From JASJBU01 sp965372385 (GTDB taxonomy: Bacteria > Pseudomonadota > Gammaproteobacteria > Chromatiales > Chromatiaceae), in contig CBDVCD010000053.1 of the NCBI GenBank assembly GCA_965372385.1, positions 1 through 15,795 on the forward strand: a stretch of 15,795 nucleotides of DNA, read 5' to 3'. A program made the translations under genes and the position numbers. Positions 1-7,593 of this stretch are shown here, piece by piece; within the stretch, counting starts at the first letter, position 1, and each line of letters starts with the position of its first letter. Below the pieces are notes generated by a model. That model was not told where the DNA came from. It made no database searches and worked only from the letters and a program-made list of their open reading frames with translations.

Positions 1-56
1 CCAATGGTTCCCACATTGACATGCGGTTTTGTGCGTTCGAATTTTTCCTTGGACAC
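1..56 (-). CDS. tuf: Elongation factor Tu, N-terminal start only (second tuf copy, 5' part)
   Basis: The first 18 codons of EF-Tu are visible before the window ends; they read (M)SKEKFERTKPHVNVGTIG, the standard beginning of bacterial EF-Tu, leading into the first GTP-binding loop. EF-Tu brings aminoacyl-tRNA to the ribosomal A site as a GTP complex. The start codon is GTG (54-56), with a purine-rich AGGGG about 7 bases upstream as ribosome binding site. It follows fusA after only 20 bases with no hairpin between them, so it is the last visible gene of the str operon (the tufA position). The other end of the window holds the tail of another tuf in the same direction, so the genome very likely has two copies. 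The identification is firm; nothing can be said about the rest of the gene. Confidence 0.96.
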   Translation of the reverse strand, partial: MSKEKFERTKPHVNVGTI

Positions 57-76
57 AGTGCTACCCCTATACCCGA

Positions 77-2173
77 TTACTGTTTCTTGGAAATGGCGTC
101 AGCGATACTCGCCGGCACCTCTGAATATTTGGCGAACTCCATGCTGTAGTTCGCACGACCCTGAGTTGCGGAACGTAGATCGGTTGCATAACCGAACATC
201 TCAGACAATGGAACTTCTGCTCTGATTTGCTTGCCTGCTGGAGAATCTTCCATGCCCTGGACCATGCCGCGACGGCTGCTCAGGTCACCCATGACATCGC
301 CCATGTACGCTTCAGGCGTCACAACTTCAACCTTCATCATGGGCTCGAGCAGAACCGGCCTGGCCTTCTTGACACCCTCTTTAAAGCATATGGATCCTGC
401 TACCTTGAATGCCATCTCATTCGAGTCAACGTCGTGGTAGGAGCCGTCATACAGGGTGACCTTCACATCCACCACCGGATAACCCGCTATCACGCCACTC
501 TCCATGGCCTCCTTTACACCCTTGTCAACCGCGGGGATATATTCCCGGGGCACGGCACCACCGACAATCTGATTAACAAACTCATAACCGTCACCCGCTA
601 CCTGAGGTTCGATGCGCAGATAGACATGGCCATATTGACCGCGTCCACCCGACTGCCGGACAAACTTGCCTTCCTGTTCGACGGTAGTACGGATGGTTTC
701 ACGGTAGGCTACTTGGGGTGCACCCACATTCGCCTCTACATTGAACTCACGCCGCATACGGTCGACGATGATATCGAGATGCAATTCACCCATGCCGGCA
801 ATGATAGTCTGACCGGATTCTTCATCACTGCTGACCCGGAAGGAGGGATCTTCCTGCGCCAGCTTGGACAGGGCGACGCCCATCTTCTCCTGGTCGGTCT
901 TGGTCTTGGGTTCTACCGCTACCGCGATAACCGGTTCCGGGAACTCCATACGCTCAAGTGTGATCACATCATTCAAGGCACAGAGGGTCTCACCTGTCGT
1001 GACATCCTTCAGACCGACAGCCGCGGCGATATCACCAGCGTAAACCTCTTTTATCTCCTCGCGGGAGTTGGAATGCATCTGCAGAATTCGACCGATACGC
1101 TCTTTCTTGCCCTTAATCGGGTTGTAGACTGTGTCACCTGACTTCAACACCCCCGAATAGGCGCGGAAGAATGTCAGGGTACCCACAAACGGATCAGTCG
1201 CGATCTTGAAAGCCAATGCCGCAAAAGGCGCGGAATCGTTAGATGGACGCTCGGCCTCGGACTCCTCAGCATCATCACGTATGCCTCGAATAGCGGGTAC
1301 ATCGACCGGTGAAGGCATCAACTCGATAACCTTGTCCAGCAATGCCTGGACACCCTTGTTTTTGAATGCGGAACCACAGGTGACCGGAATAATTTCCAAC
1401 CTCAGGGTGCGCACCCGCAGTCCCTCAAGAATCTCTTCCTCTGACAGCTCACCCTCTTCGAGATATTTCTCCATCAACTCGTCTGAGCCTTCGGCAGCTG
1501 CTTCTACCATGTGCTCACGCCACTCGTTACAGGTATCGACAAGATCGGTGGGTATATCTTCATAGGTGAATTCCACACCCATGTTCTCTTCGGACCAGAC
1601 CACGGATTTCATCTTCACCAGGTCGACCAGACCCTGAAAACCCTCTTCAGCACCAACAGGCACCTGAATCGGTACGGCATTGGCGCCCAGGCGATCCTTC
1701 AACTGTTCGACGACGCGGAAAAATTCGGCGCCCATGCGGTCCATCTTATTGATGAACGCCATGCGCGGCACATTGTACTTGTTGGCCTGACGCCAGACAG
1801 TCTCAGACTGTGGTTCTACACCACCTACCGCACAGAGCACGAAAACCGCGCCATCCAGCACACGCAGGGAACGCTCCACCTCGATGGTGAAGTCCACATG
1901 TCCGGGAGTGTCAATGATATTGAAGCGGTGTTCAGCAAACTGCTGAGCCATACCACTCCAGAAACAGGTCGTGGCAGCCGAGGTGATAGTGATACCACGC
2001 TCCTGCTCCTGCTCCATCCAGTCCATGGTGGCCGCGCCATCGTGCACCTCACCGATTTTGTGAGAAACACCGGTGTAGTAGAGCACACGCTCAGTGGTAG
2101 TCGTCTTACCGGCATCGATGTGCGCCATGATGCCAATATTACGATAGCGCTCGATTGGAGTTTTCCGTGCCAC
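77..2173 (-). CDS. fusA: Elongation factor G (translocation GTPase)
   Basis: This encodes 698 residues, close to the usual 700-704. EF-G uses GTP to move tRNAs and mRNA through the ribosome and works with RRF in recycling. The GTPase motifs are in place: AHIDAGKT at 17-24, RGITITSAATT from about 59, DTPGH at 88-92 and NKMD at 142-145. Domains II to V follow without a gap, including GGRGQYGHV of domain IV and a normal C-terminus. The start is GTG (2171-2173), which gives the standard MARKTPIERYRNIGIMAHID opening; the ribosome binding site is weak (AGG about 8 bases upstream). It lies 43 bases after rpsG and 20 bases before tuf, the classic str operon order. Only one EF-G gene is seen here. Whether the genome has an EF-G2 paralogue cannot be told, but the position makes this the housekeeping copy. 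Confidence 0.98.
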   Translation of the reverse strand: MARKTPIERYRNIGIMAHIDAGKTTTTERVLYYTGVSHKIGEVHDGAATMDWMEQEQERGITITSAATTCFWSGMAQQFAEHRFNIIDTPGHVDFTIEVERSLRVLDGAVFVLCAVGGVEPQSETVWRQANKYNVPRMAFINKMDRMGAEFFRVVEQLKDRLGANAVPIQVPVGAEEGFQGLVDLVKMKSVVWSEENMGVEFTYEDIPTDLVDTCNEWREHMVEAAAEGSDELMEKYLEEGELSEEEILEGLRVRTLRLEIIPVTCGSAFKNKGVQALLDKVIELMPSPVDVPAIRGIRDDAEESEAERPSNDSAPFAALAFKIATDPFVGTLTFFRAYSGVLKSGDTVYNPIKGKKERIGRILQMHSNSREEIKEVYAGDIAAAVGLKDVTTGETLCALNDVITLERMEFPEPVIAVAVEPKTKTDQEKMGVALSKLAQEDPSFRVSSDEESGQTIIAGMGELHLDIIVDRMRREFNVEANVGAPQVAYRETIRTTVEQEGKFVRQSGGRGQYGHVYLRIEPQVAGDGYEFVNQIVGGAVPREYIPAVDKGVKEAMESGVIAGYPVVDVKVTLYDGSYHDVDSNEMAFKVAGSICFKEGVKKARPVLLEPMMKVEVVTPEAYMGDVMGDLSSRRGMVQGMEDSPAGKQIRAEVPLSEMFGYATDLRSATQGRANYSMEFAKYSEVPASIADAISKKQ

Positions 2174-2216
2174 GTTACAAACCTGTTTTTAAAGAGCTAC
2201 GTTTGGAGTAAACCGC

Positions 2217-2687
2217 TTACCAGCGATAGTGTGAGAATGCCTTGTTGGCTTCCGCCATCCGATGCGTGTCATCCTTCTTCTTGACCGCCGCACCCTTATT
2301 TTGGGAGGCATCCATCAGTTCACCGGCAAGACGCATCGCCATGGATTTTTCGCTGCGTTTACGGGCGGCATCAATCAACCAGCGCATCGCCAGAGAGTTA
2401 CGTCGATTCGGCCGTACCTCTACCGGTACCTGGTAAGTGGCGCCACCCACCCGGCGGGATTTGACTTCAACCAGGGGCCGCACATTTTCCAGTGCAACAT
2501 CAAGCAGATCCATTGCCTCAGCAGAACCCTTTTCGGCCGCCCGATCCAGCGCACCATACAGAATCTTTTCGGCCACTGACTTTTTACCGTCAACCATGAC
2601 CATGTTGATGAACTTGGCCAACAACTCACTACCAAACTTAGGATCTGGCAGGGTTTCGCGCTTGGCTACAATTCGTCTTCTTGGCAT
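2217..2687 (-). CDS. rpsG: 30S ribosomal protein S7
   Basis: This encodes 156 residues, beginning MPRRRIVAKRETLPDPKFGS. S7 is a primary binding protein of the 3' (head) domain of 16S rRNA and sits at the E site near the decoding centre. The conserved stretches GGATYQVPVEVRPNRR and LAMRWLIDAARKRSEKSM are complete, and the protein ends in the usual SHYRW tail. The ATG start has only a weak purine-rich site (GAGATAGAG) before it, consistent with translation partly coupled to rpsL, 40 bases upstream. In E. coli, S7 represses its own operon by binding between rpsL and rpsG. The spacer here is shorter than that one, and I can point only to a small hairpin over the rpsL stop as a possible counterpart. 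Confidence 0.98.
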   Translation of the reverse strand: MPRRRIVAKRETLPDPKFGSELLAKFINMVMVDGKKSVAEKILYGALDRAAEKGSAEAMDLLDVALENVRPLVEVKSRRVGGATYQVPVEVRPNRRNSLAMRWLIDAARKRSEKSMAMRLAGELMDASQNKGAAVKKKDDTHRMAEANKAFSHYRW

Positions 2688-2721
2688 TGCTCTATCTCAA
2701 TATCACTGATTAAAATCTATT

Positions 2722-2742
2722 CGGCCGTTAGCTTTTCGGCCG
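2722..2742 (-). other. Small hairpin across the rpsL stop codon
   Basis: CGGCCG occurs at 2722-2727 and again at 2737-2742, giving a 6-bp stem with a 9-base loop that contains the rpsL TAA stop (2728-2730). It has no U-tract, so it is not a terminator. In a 40-base rpsL-rpsG spacer it may affect translational coupling or S7 binding. That is inference only, and a stem this short could be chance. Confidence 0.35.
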
Positions 2743-3102
2743 CTTGGCACCATACTTTGACCGACCTTGACGACGCGTCTCAACCCCTGAGGTATCGAGA
2801 CTGCCGCGTACCACGTGATAACGTACACCAGGCAGATCTTTCACACGACCACCGCGAATAAGCACCACGGAGTGCTCTTGAAGGTTATGCCCCTCACCCC
2901 CGATATAACTGGTGACCTCGAAGCCGTTGGTCAAACGCACACGCGCTACCTTACGTAGCGCCGAGTTCGGTTTTTTCGGGGTGGTAGTGTACACACGGGT
3001 ACATACGCCACGCTTTTGCGGGCAGGCCTCGAGTGCCGGCACATTACTCTTCTGCGGTTTACGTTTCCTGGGCTTGCGCACCAGTTGGTTAATCGTTGCC
3101 AT
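2728..3102 (-). CDS. rpsL: 30S ribosomal protein S12
   Basis: This encodes 124 residues, nearly the same as E. coli S12. S12 lies at the 16S decoding centre and tunes accuracy of tRNA selection. The loop TTTPKKPNSALRK (39-51) carries K43, and RGGRVKDLPGVRYH carries K88, D89 and P91. These are the wild-type residues at the positions where streptomycin resistance or dependence changes arise, so a streptomycin-sensitive form is expected. D89 is the residue that RimO methylthiolates in many bacteria. The ATG start has GGAG about 10 bases upstream. It is the first gene of the str operon, behind a leader of roughly 195 bases that runs from a strong promoter just after rpoC. Confidence 0.99.
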   Translation of the reverse strand: MATINQLVRKPRKRKPQKSNVPALEACPQKRGVCTRVYTTTPKKPNSALRKVARVRLTNGFEVTSYIGGEGHNLQEHSVVLIRGGRVKDLPGVRYHVVRGSLDTSGVETRRQGRSKYGAKRPKS

Positions 3103-3219
3103 CTATATCCGTCTCCAGGGACGCTGATGTTCGCATTACACACAAAATTCGGAGTAGTCGGCACCTGCCCGGTTCGCAGGTTTGAATGCGCCGGAAGTCG
3201 CGAATTCTCTGGCAAATAA

Positions 3220-3253
3220 CTTTGCTCTTCGTGACCCAGCAAGAGTGGCAAAG
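3220..3253 (-). other. Stem-loop in the rpsL (str operon) leader
   Basis: CTTTGCTCTT (3220-3229) pairs with AAGAG (3241-3245) and CAAAG (3249-3253), giving a 10-bp stem with a 3-base bulge and an 11-base loop in the 5' untranslated region of rpsL. A second upstream copy of the CTCTT block (GCTCTT in the transcript) could compete for the same partner, so two alternative folds are possible. There is no U-tract. The role is unknown; it is noted as leader structure about 120 bases before the rpsL start. Confidence 0.4.
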
Positions 3254-3260
3254 AGCGTTA

Positions 3261-3291
3261 GAAACAACAGGCCGGCTAGGGGCCGGCCTGT
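3261..3291 (-). terminator. GC-rich hairpin: rpoC terminator and/or str leader attenuator
   Basis: A perfect 10-bp stem (ACAGGCCGGC / GCCGGCCTGT, arms 3267-3276 and 3282-3291) with a 5-base loop is followed on the minus strand by UGUUUC, an imperfect U-rich tail. It is the only strong terminator-like hairpin after rpoC, so it probably ends much of the rpoBC transcript. It also lies about 5 to 30 bases inside the predicted str transcript, so RNA starting at that promoter must pass through it. The broken U-tract suggests partial termination or a 5' stabilising hairpin. Confidence 0.65.
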
Positions 3292-3303
3292 CAGAGAGCG
3301 CGC

Positions 3304-3332
3304 ATTCTATGCCCGCCTATATCGGTTGTCAA
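3304..3332 (-). promoter_or_regulatory. Strong sigma70-type promoter for the str operon (rpsL-rpsG-fusA-tuf)
   Basis: On the minus strand TTGACA (3327-3332) is followed after exactly 17 bases by TAGAAT (3304-3309), a consensus -35 and a one-mismatch -10 element. The next six bases are GCGCGC, a GC-rich discriminator of the kind found at ribosomal promoters inhibited by (p)ppGpp and DksA. The start of transcription is predicted near 3296-3298. The -35 element begins four bases after the rpoC stop codon (3337-3339), so the str operon has its own promoter even though it follows rpoBC directly. Confidence 0.85.
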
Positions 3333-3336
3333 GCCG

Positions 3337-6300
3337 CTATTCGGTTTCAGGGGTATTGAGGGCCTCCTTGAAGGCCTGTTCCACCTGCTCCACCACCAGT
3401 TCAGGTTTTCTCTCTTCCTCGGCTAACGATTCCATTCGCTGACGGCGCTTTTCCGTATGGTAAGAGAGTCCGGTACCGGCAGGTATCAGGCGTCCAACGA
3501 TAACATTCTCCTTCAGACCATGCAGGCTGTCAGACAGACCCCGCACCGCCGCTTCCGTAAGCACCCGGGTCGTCTCCTGGAAGGAGGCCGCCGAGATGAA
3601 CGACTCGGTTGCCAGGGAGGCCTTGGTAATACCCAGCAGTAGCGGCTCATACAAGGCAGCATGCTTTCCTTCCGCCCGCAGGGCCTCGTTCTCCGCCAAT
3701 AAAGCGGCCTTTTCAACCTGCTCACCTTTGAGGAACCGGCTGTCGCCCGTGCTGCTGACTTCGACCTTGCGCAGCATCTGGCGAACGATCACCTCAATAT
3801 GCTTATCGTTGATCTTCACGCCCTGCAGCCGGTAGACATCCTGGATCTCCTTGTCCAGATATTCCGCCAATTCGGTAACGCCCTTCAGACGCAGGATATC
3901 GTGGGGGTTGAGCTCACCATCGGAGATCATCTCCCCCTTCTCCACGTGCTCACCCTCGAACACATTTACATGGCGCCACTTGGGAATCAGCTCTTCATGC
4001 TGCTCTCCCTCCGCGTCGGTGATGACCAGCCGCTGCTTACCCTTGGTATCCTTACCGTAGCTTACAGTTCCCGTGGCTTCCGCCATGATCGCCGGATCCT
4101 TCGGCTTGCGCGCCTCGAACAGGTCGGCAACCCGTGGCAGACCACCGGTAATGTCACGGGTCTTGGATGACTCCTGCGGGATACGGGCCAGTACATCACC
4201 CACCCCCACATCGGCGCTATCCTGCACATTGACCACCGCGTTGGCCGGCAGGAAGTAGTGGGCCGGAATGTCGGTCCCGGCGATATTCATATCGTTGCCG
4301 TCCGCATCCACCAGCTTAACCATCGGCCGAATATCCTTACCCGCCGGCGGTCGCTGTTTGGGATCTATGACCTCCAGAGAGCTCAGGCCGGTGACTTCGT
4401 CGACCTTCTTCTGCACAGTGACGCCATCGACGAAATCCACGAAGCGCAGTACACCTGCAACCTCGGTGATGACCGGGTGGGTGTGCGGATCCCAGTTGGC
4501 CACGATCCGGCCGCCATCAACCGAGCTACCATCTTCCACCTGCAGGATGGCGCCATAAGGCACTTTGTAGCGCTCACGCTCACGACCGACATCATCCAAC
4601 ACGGTAAGTTCGCCGGATCGGGAGGTGGCCACCAGGTTGCCACTGGCATGTTTAACCGTCTTGATGTTGTGCAGGCGGGCGATGCCGCCCGCCTTCACCT
4701 GGATATTGTTCACCGAAGCAGAACGGGAGGCCGCACCACCAATGTGGAAGGTACGCATGGTCAGCTGGGTGCCCGGCTCACCGATCGACTGGGCCGCGAT
4801 AACACCCACCGCTTCACCCATGTTGACTCTATGGCCACGTGCCAGGTCGCGCCCATAACACATGGAACAGACCCCCGTCTTCGCCTGACAGGTAATGGCG
4901 GAACGCACCACCACCTGATCCACACCTAAGCCCTCCAGTTTCTCCACCCAATCTTCGTCGAGCAGGGTGCCGGCTTCGCAGACCACCTCATCGCTGCCGG
5001 GTGGATGGGCGTCAACCGCGACGACACGGCCCAGGATGCGCTCCCGCAAGGGCTCGACCACATCGCCACCCTCGATAATGGGTTGCATCAAGAGGCCTTC
5101 ATGCGTCCCGCAATCCACCTCCAGTACCACCATATCCTGCGCCACGTCCACCAGACGCCGGGTCAGATAACCGGAGTTGGCGGTCTTCAGCGCGGTATCG
5201 GCAAGACCCTTGCGCGCACCGTGGGTCGAGATGAAGTACTGCAGTACATCAAGGCCTTCGCGGAAGTTTGCCGTGATCGGGGTCTCGATGATGGAACCGT
5301 CCGGTTTCGCCATCAGGCCGCGCATGCCGGCGAGCTGCCGGATCTGGGCGGCGGAACCACGGGCACCGGAGTCGGCCATCATATAGACCGAGTTGAAGGA
5401 GTCCTGTTCGACCTCGTTGCCGTCCCGGTCGATTATCTTTTCCTTGCCCAGCTTGTCCATCATCGCCTTGGCCACCTGGTCATTGGTATGCGACCAGATA
5501 TCCACCACCTTGTTGTAACGTTCGCCGTTGGTGACCAGACCAGAGGTATATTGATTCTGGATCTCCTTGACCTCCGCCTCGGCGCGCTCCAGGATCGCCC
5601 CTTTCTCCTCCGGCACCACCATGTCGTTGGAACAGAAAGAGACCGCCGACCGGGTGGCGTAACGGAAGCCCATGTACATCAGCTGATCGGCGAAGATAAC
5701 CGTATCCTTCAGACCGAGACGTCGGTAGCTGGCGTCGATCAGGTTGGAAATCATCTTCTTACTCATCGCCCGATCAACCAGTTCGTAGGCCAGTCCGTCA
5801 GGCACAATCTCGTAGACGATGGTGCGGCCAATGGTGGTGTCTACCATCTTGACCTGCTCCATGAGCTTACCTTGTTCATCCAGCAGCACTTCACGAATAC
5901 GCACCTTCACCCGCGCCTGCAGATCCGCATGGCCAGACTCATAGGCCCGTTTCGCCTCGGCAACATCGGCGAAGGCCATCCCCTCGCCCTTGGCGTTGAT
6001 ACGCTCGCGGGTCATGAAATAGAGGCCCAATACCACGTCCTGAGAGGGCACGATGATCGGGTCGCCATTCGCCGGTGAGAGGATGTTGTTGGTCGCCATC
6101 ATGAGGCTGCGCGCCTCCAGCTGGGCCTCGATGGACAGAGGCACATGCACCGCCATCTGATCGCCGTCGAAATCGGCGTTGAAGGCGGTACAGACCAGCG
6201 GATGCAACTGGATCGCCTTACCCTCGATCAGTACCGGCTCGAAGGCCTGGATGCCGAGTCGATGCAGGGTTGGCGCGCGGTTCAGCATCACCGGGTGTTC

Positions 6301-7551
6301 GCGGATCACCTCCTCGAGGATATCCCAGACCTCCGCGGTACCCCGCTCCACCAGCTTCTTGGCCGCCTTGATGGTGGTGGCCAGGCCACGCAGCTGCAGT
6401 TTGCTGAAGATGAAGGGCTTGAACAGCTCCAACGCCATCTTCTTGGGCAGACCGCACTGATGCAGCTTCAGGGTCGGGCCCACCACGATGACCGAACGGC
6501 CGGAGTAGTCGACCCGCTTACCCAGCAGGTTCTGGCGGAAACGCCCCTGCTTGCCCTTGATCATATCGGCCAGGGACTTCAGCGGGCGACGGTTGGTGCC
6601 GGTGATGGCACGGCCACGGCGGCCATTGTCCAGCAACGCATCCACCGACTCCTGTAACATGCGTTTCTCATTACGCACGATGATGTCCGGGGCGTTCAGA
6701 TCCAGCAGCCTTTTCAGACGGTTGTTACGGTTGATCACCCGCCGATAGAGGTCGTTCAGATCAGAGGTGGCGAAGCGCCCCCCATCCAACGGCACCAGTG
6801 GACGCAGCTCCGGCGGTAGCACCGGCAGCACGGTCATCACCATCCACTCGGGACGGTTGCCCGACGCGTTGAGCGATTCGAGCAGCTTCAGCCGCTTGGT
6901 GAACTTCTTGATCTTGGTCTCGGAATTGGTGCCCGCGATCTCCTCGCGCAAGCGCTTGATCTCTGCCGGAATATCGATGGTCTTCAGCAGTTCATAGACC
7001 GCCTCGGCGCCCATCCGGGCATCGAACTCGTCGCCATTCTCTTCGATGGCGTCCAGATACTGCTCGTCGGTGAGCAACTGACCACGCTCCAACGGCGTCA
7101 TGCCGGGATCGACCACCACGAAAGACTCGAAATAGAGCACCCGCTCGATGTCGCGCAGGGTCATGTCCATCAGCAGGCCGATACGGGACGGCAGGGATTT
7201 CAGAAACCAGATATGCGCCACCGGGCTGGCCAGCTCGATATGCCCCATGCGGTCACGGCGTACCTTGGCCAGGGTGACCTCGACCCCACACTTTTCGCAC
7301 ACCACACCACGGTGCTTGAGGCGTTTGTACTTGCCGCAGAGACATTCGTAATCACTGATCGGGCCAAAGATCTTAGCGCAGAACAGGCCGTCCCGCTCCG
7401 GCTTGAAGGTACGGTAGTTGATGGTCTCCGGTTTCTTGACCTCGCCATAGGACCAGGACCGGACCATGTGAGGGGATGCCAGACCGATGCGAATGGCATC
7501 GAAATCTTCCGTCTGACCCTGTTGTTTCAGAATACTTAATAGATCTTTCAA
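3337..7551 (-). CDS. rpoC: DNA-directed RNA polymerase subunit beta'
   Basis: This encodes 1404 residues (E. coli 1407). Beta' carries the active-site magnesium and forms one pincer of the polymerase. The N-terminal zinc site uses C70, C72, C85 and C88. The catalytic motif NADFDGDQM has its three aspartates at 460, 462 and 464. The second zinc site is present (the Cys of VDCGTHEG plus three Cys in ITCQAKTGVCSMC), followed by bridge helix and trigger loop sequence around GEPGTQLTMRTFHIGGAASR. The C-terminus is complete. The start is TTG (7549-7551), chosen because it gives the family N-terminus (M)KDLLSILK and has AGGAG 8 bases upstream; no other start lies nearby. It follows rpoB after 42 bases and is co-transcribed with it. 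The stop is TAG. Confidence 0.99.
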   Translation of the reverse strand: MKDLLSILKQQGQTEDFDAIRIGLASPHMVRSWSYGEVKKPETINYRTFKPERDGLFCAKIFGPISDYECLCGKYKRLKHRGVVCEKCGVEVTLAKVRRDRMGHIELASPVAHIWFLKSLPSRIGLLMDMTLRDIERVLYFESFVVVDPGMTPLERGQLLTDEQYLDAIEENGDEFDARMGAEAVYELLKTIDIPAEIKRLREEIAGTNSETKIKKFTKRLKLLESLNASGNRPEWMVMTVLPVLPPELRPLVPLDGGRFATSDLNDLYRRVINRNNRLKRLLDLNAPDIIVRNEKRMLQESVDALLDNGRRGRAITGTNRRPLKSLADMIKGKQGRFRQNLLGKRVDYSGRSVIVVGPTLKLHQCGLPKKMALELFKPFIFSKLQLRGLATTIKAAKKLVERGTAEVWDILEEVIREHPVMLNRAPTLHRLGIQAFEPVLIEGKAIQLHPLVCTAFNADFDGDQMAVHVPLSIEAQLEARSLMMATNNILSPANGDPIIVPSQDVVLGLYFMTRERINAKGEGMAFADVAEAKRAYESGHADLQARVKVRIREVLLDEQGKLMEQVKMVDTTIGRTIVYEIVPDGLAYELVDRAMSKKMISNLIDASYRRLGLKDTVIFADQLMYMGFRYATRSAVSFCSNDMVVPEEKGAILERAEAEVKEIQNQYTSGLVTNGERYNKVVDIWSHTNDQVAKAMMDKLGKEKIIDRDGNEVEQDSFNSVYMMADSGARGSAAQIRQLAGMRGLMAKPDGSIIETPITANFREGLDVLQYFISTHGARKGLADTALKTANSGYLTRRLVDVAQDMVVLEVDCGTHEGLLMQPIIEGGDVVEPLRERILGRVVAVDAHPPGSDEVVCEAGTLLDEDWVEKLEGLGVDQVVVRSAITCQAKTGVCSMCYGRDLARGHRVNMGEAVGVIAAQSIGEPGTQLTMRTFHIGGAASRSASVNNIQVKAGGIARLHNIKTVKHASGNLVATSRSGELTVLDDVGRERERYKVPYGAILQVEDGSSVDGGRIVANWDPHTHPVITEVAGVLRFVDFVDGVTVQKKVDEVTGLSSLEVIDPKQRPPAGKDIRPMVKLVDADGNDMNIAGTDIPAHYFLPANAVVNVQDSADVGVGDVLARIPQESSKTRDITGGLPRVADLFEARKPKDPAIMAEATGTVSYGKDTKGKQRLVITDAEGEQHEELIPKWRHVNVFEGEHVEKGEMISDGELNPHDILRLKGVTELAEYLDKEIQDVYRLQGVKINDKHIEVIVRQMLRKVEVSSTGDSRFLKGEQVEKAALLAENEALRAEGKHAALYEPLLLGITKASLATESFISAASFQETTRVLTEAAVRGLSDSLHGLKENVIVGRLIPAGTGLSYHTEKRRQRMESLAEEERKPELVVEQVEQAFKEALNTPETE

Positions 7552-7593
7552 GATCGTATCTCCTGCAAACGCTGACTGACTGGAGTCAGAGAC

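Noticed and set aside
227..1141. 304-codon open frame on the plus strand opposite fusA
   Set aside because: It is an antisense shadow of fusA, His- and Leu-rich, with no sign of a real protein family.
2946..3251. 101-codon minus-strand frame across the rpsL leader
   Set aside because: Its second half is an out-of-frame reading of rpsL and its first half is the structured leader; no support as a gene.
5005..6078. 357-codon open frame on the plus strand opposite rpoC
   Set aside because: It is an antisense shadow of rpoC with the same reversed-codon composition and no recognisable motif.
7576..7589. Hairpin CTGACT/AGTCAG between rpoB and rpoC as a control site
   Set aside because: It is a 6-bp stem with a 2-base loop and no U-tract, in a 42-base spacer; most likely chance.
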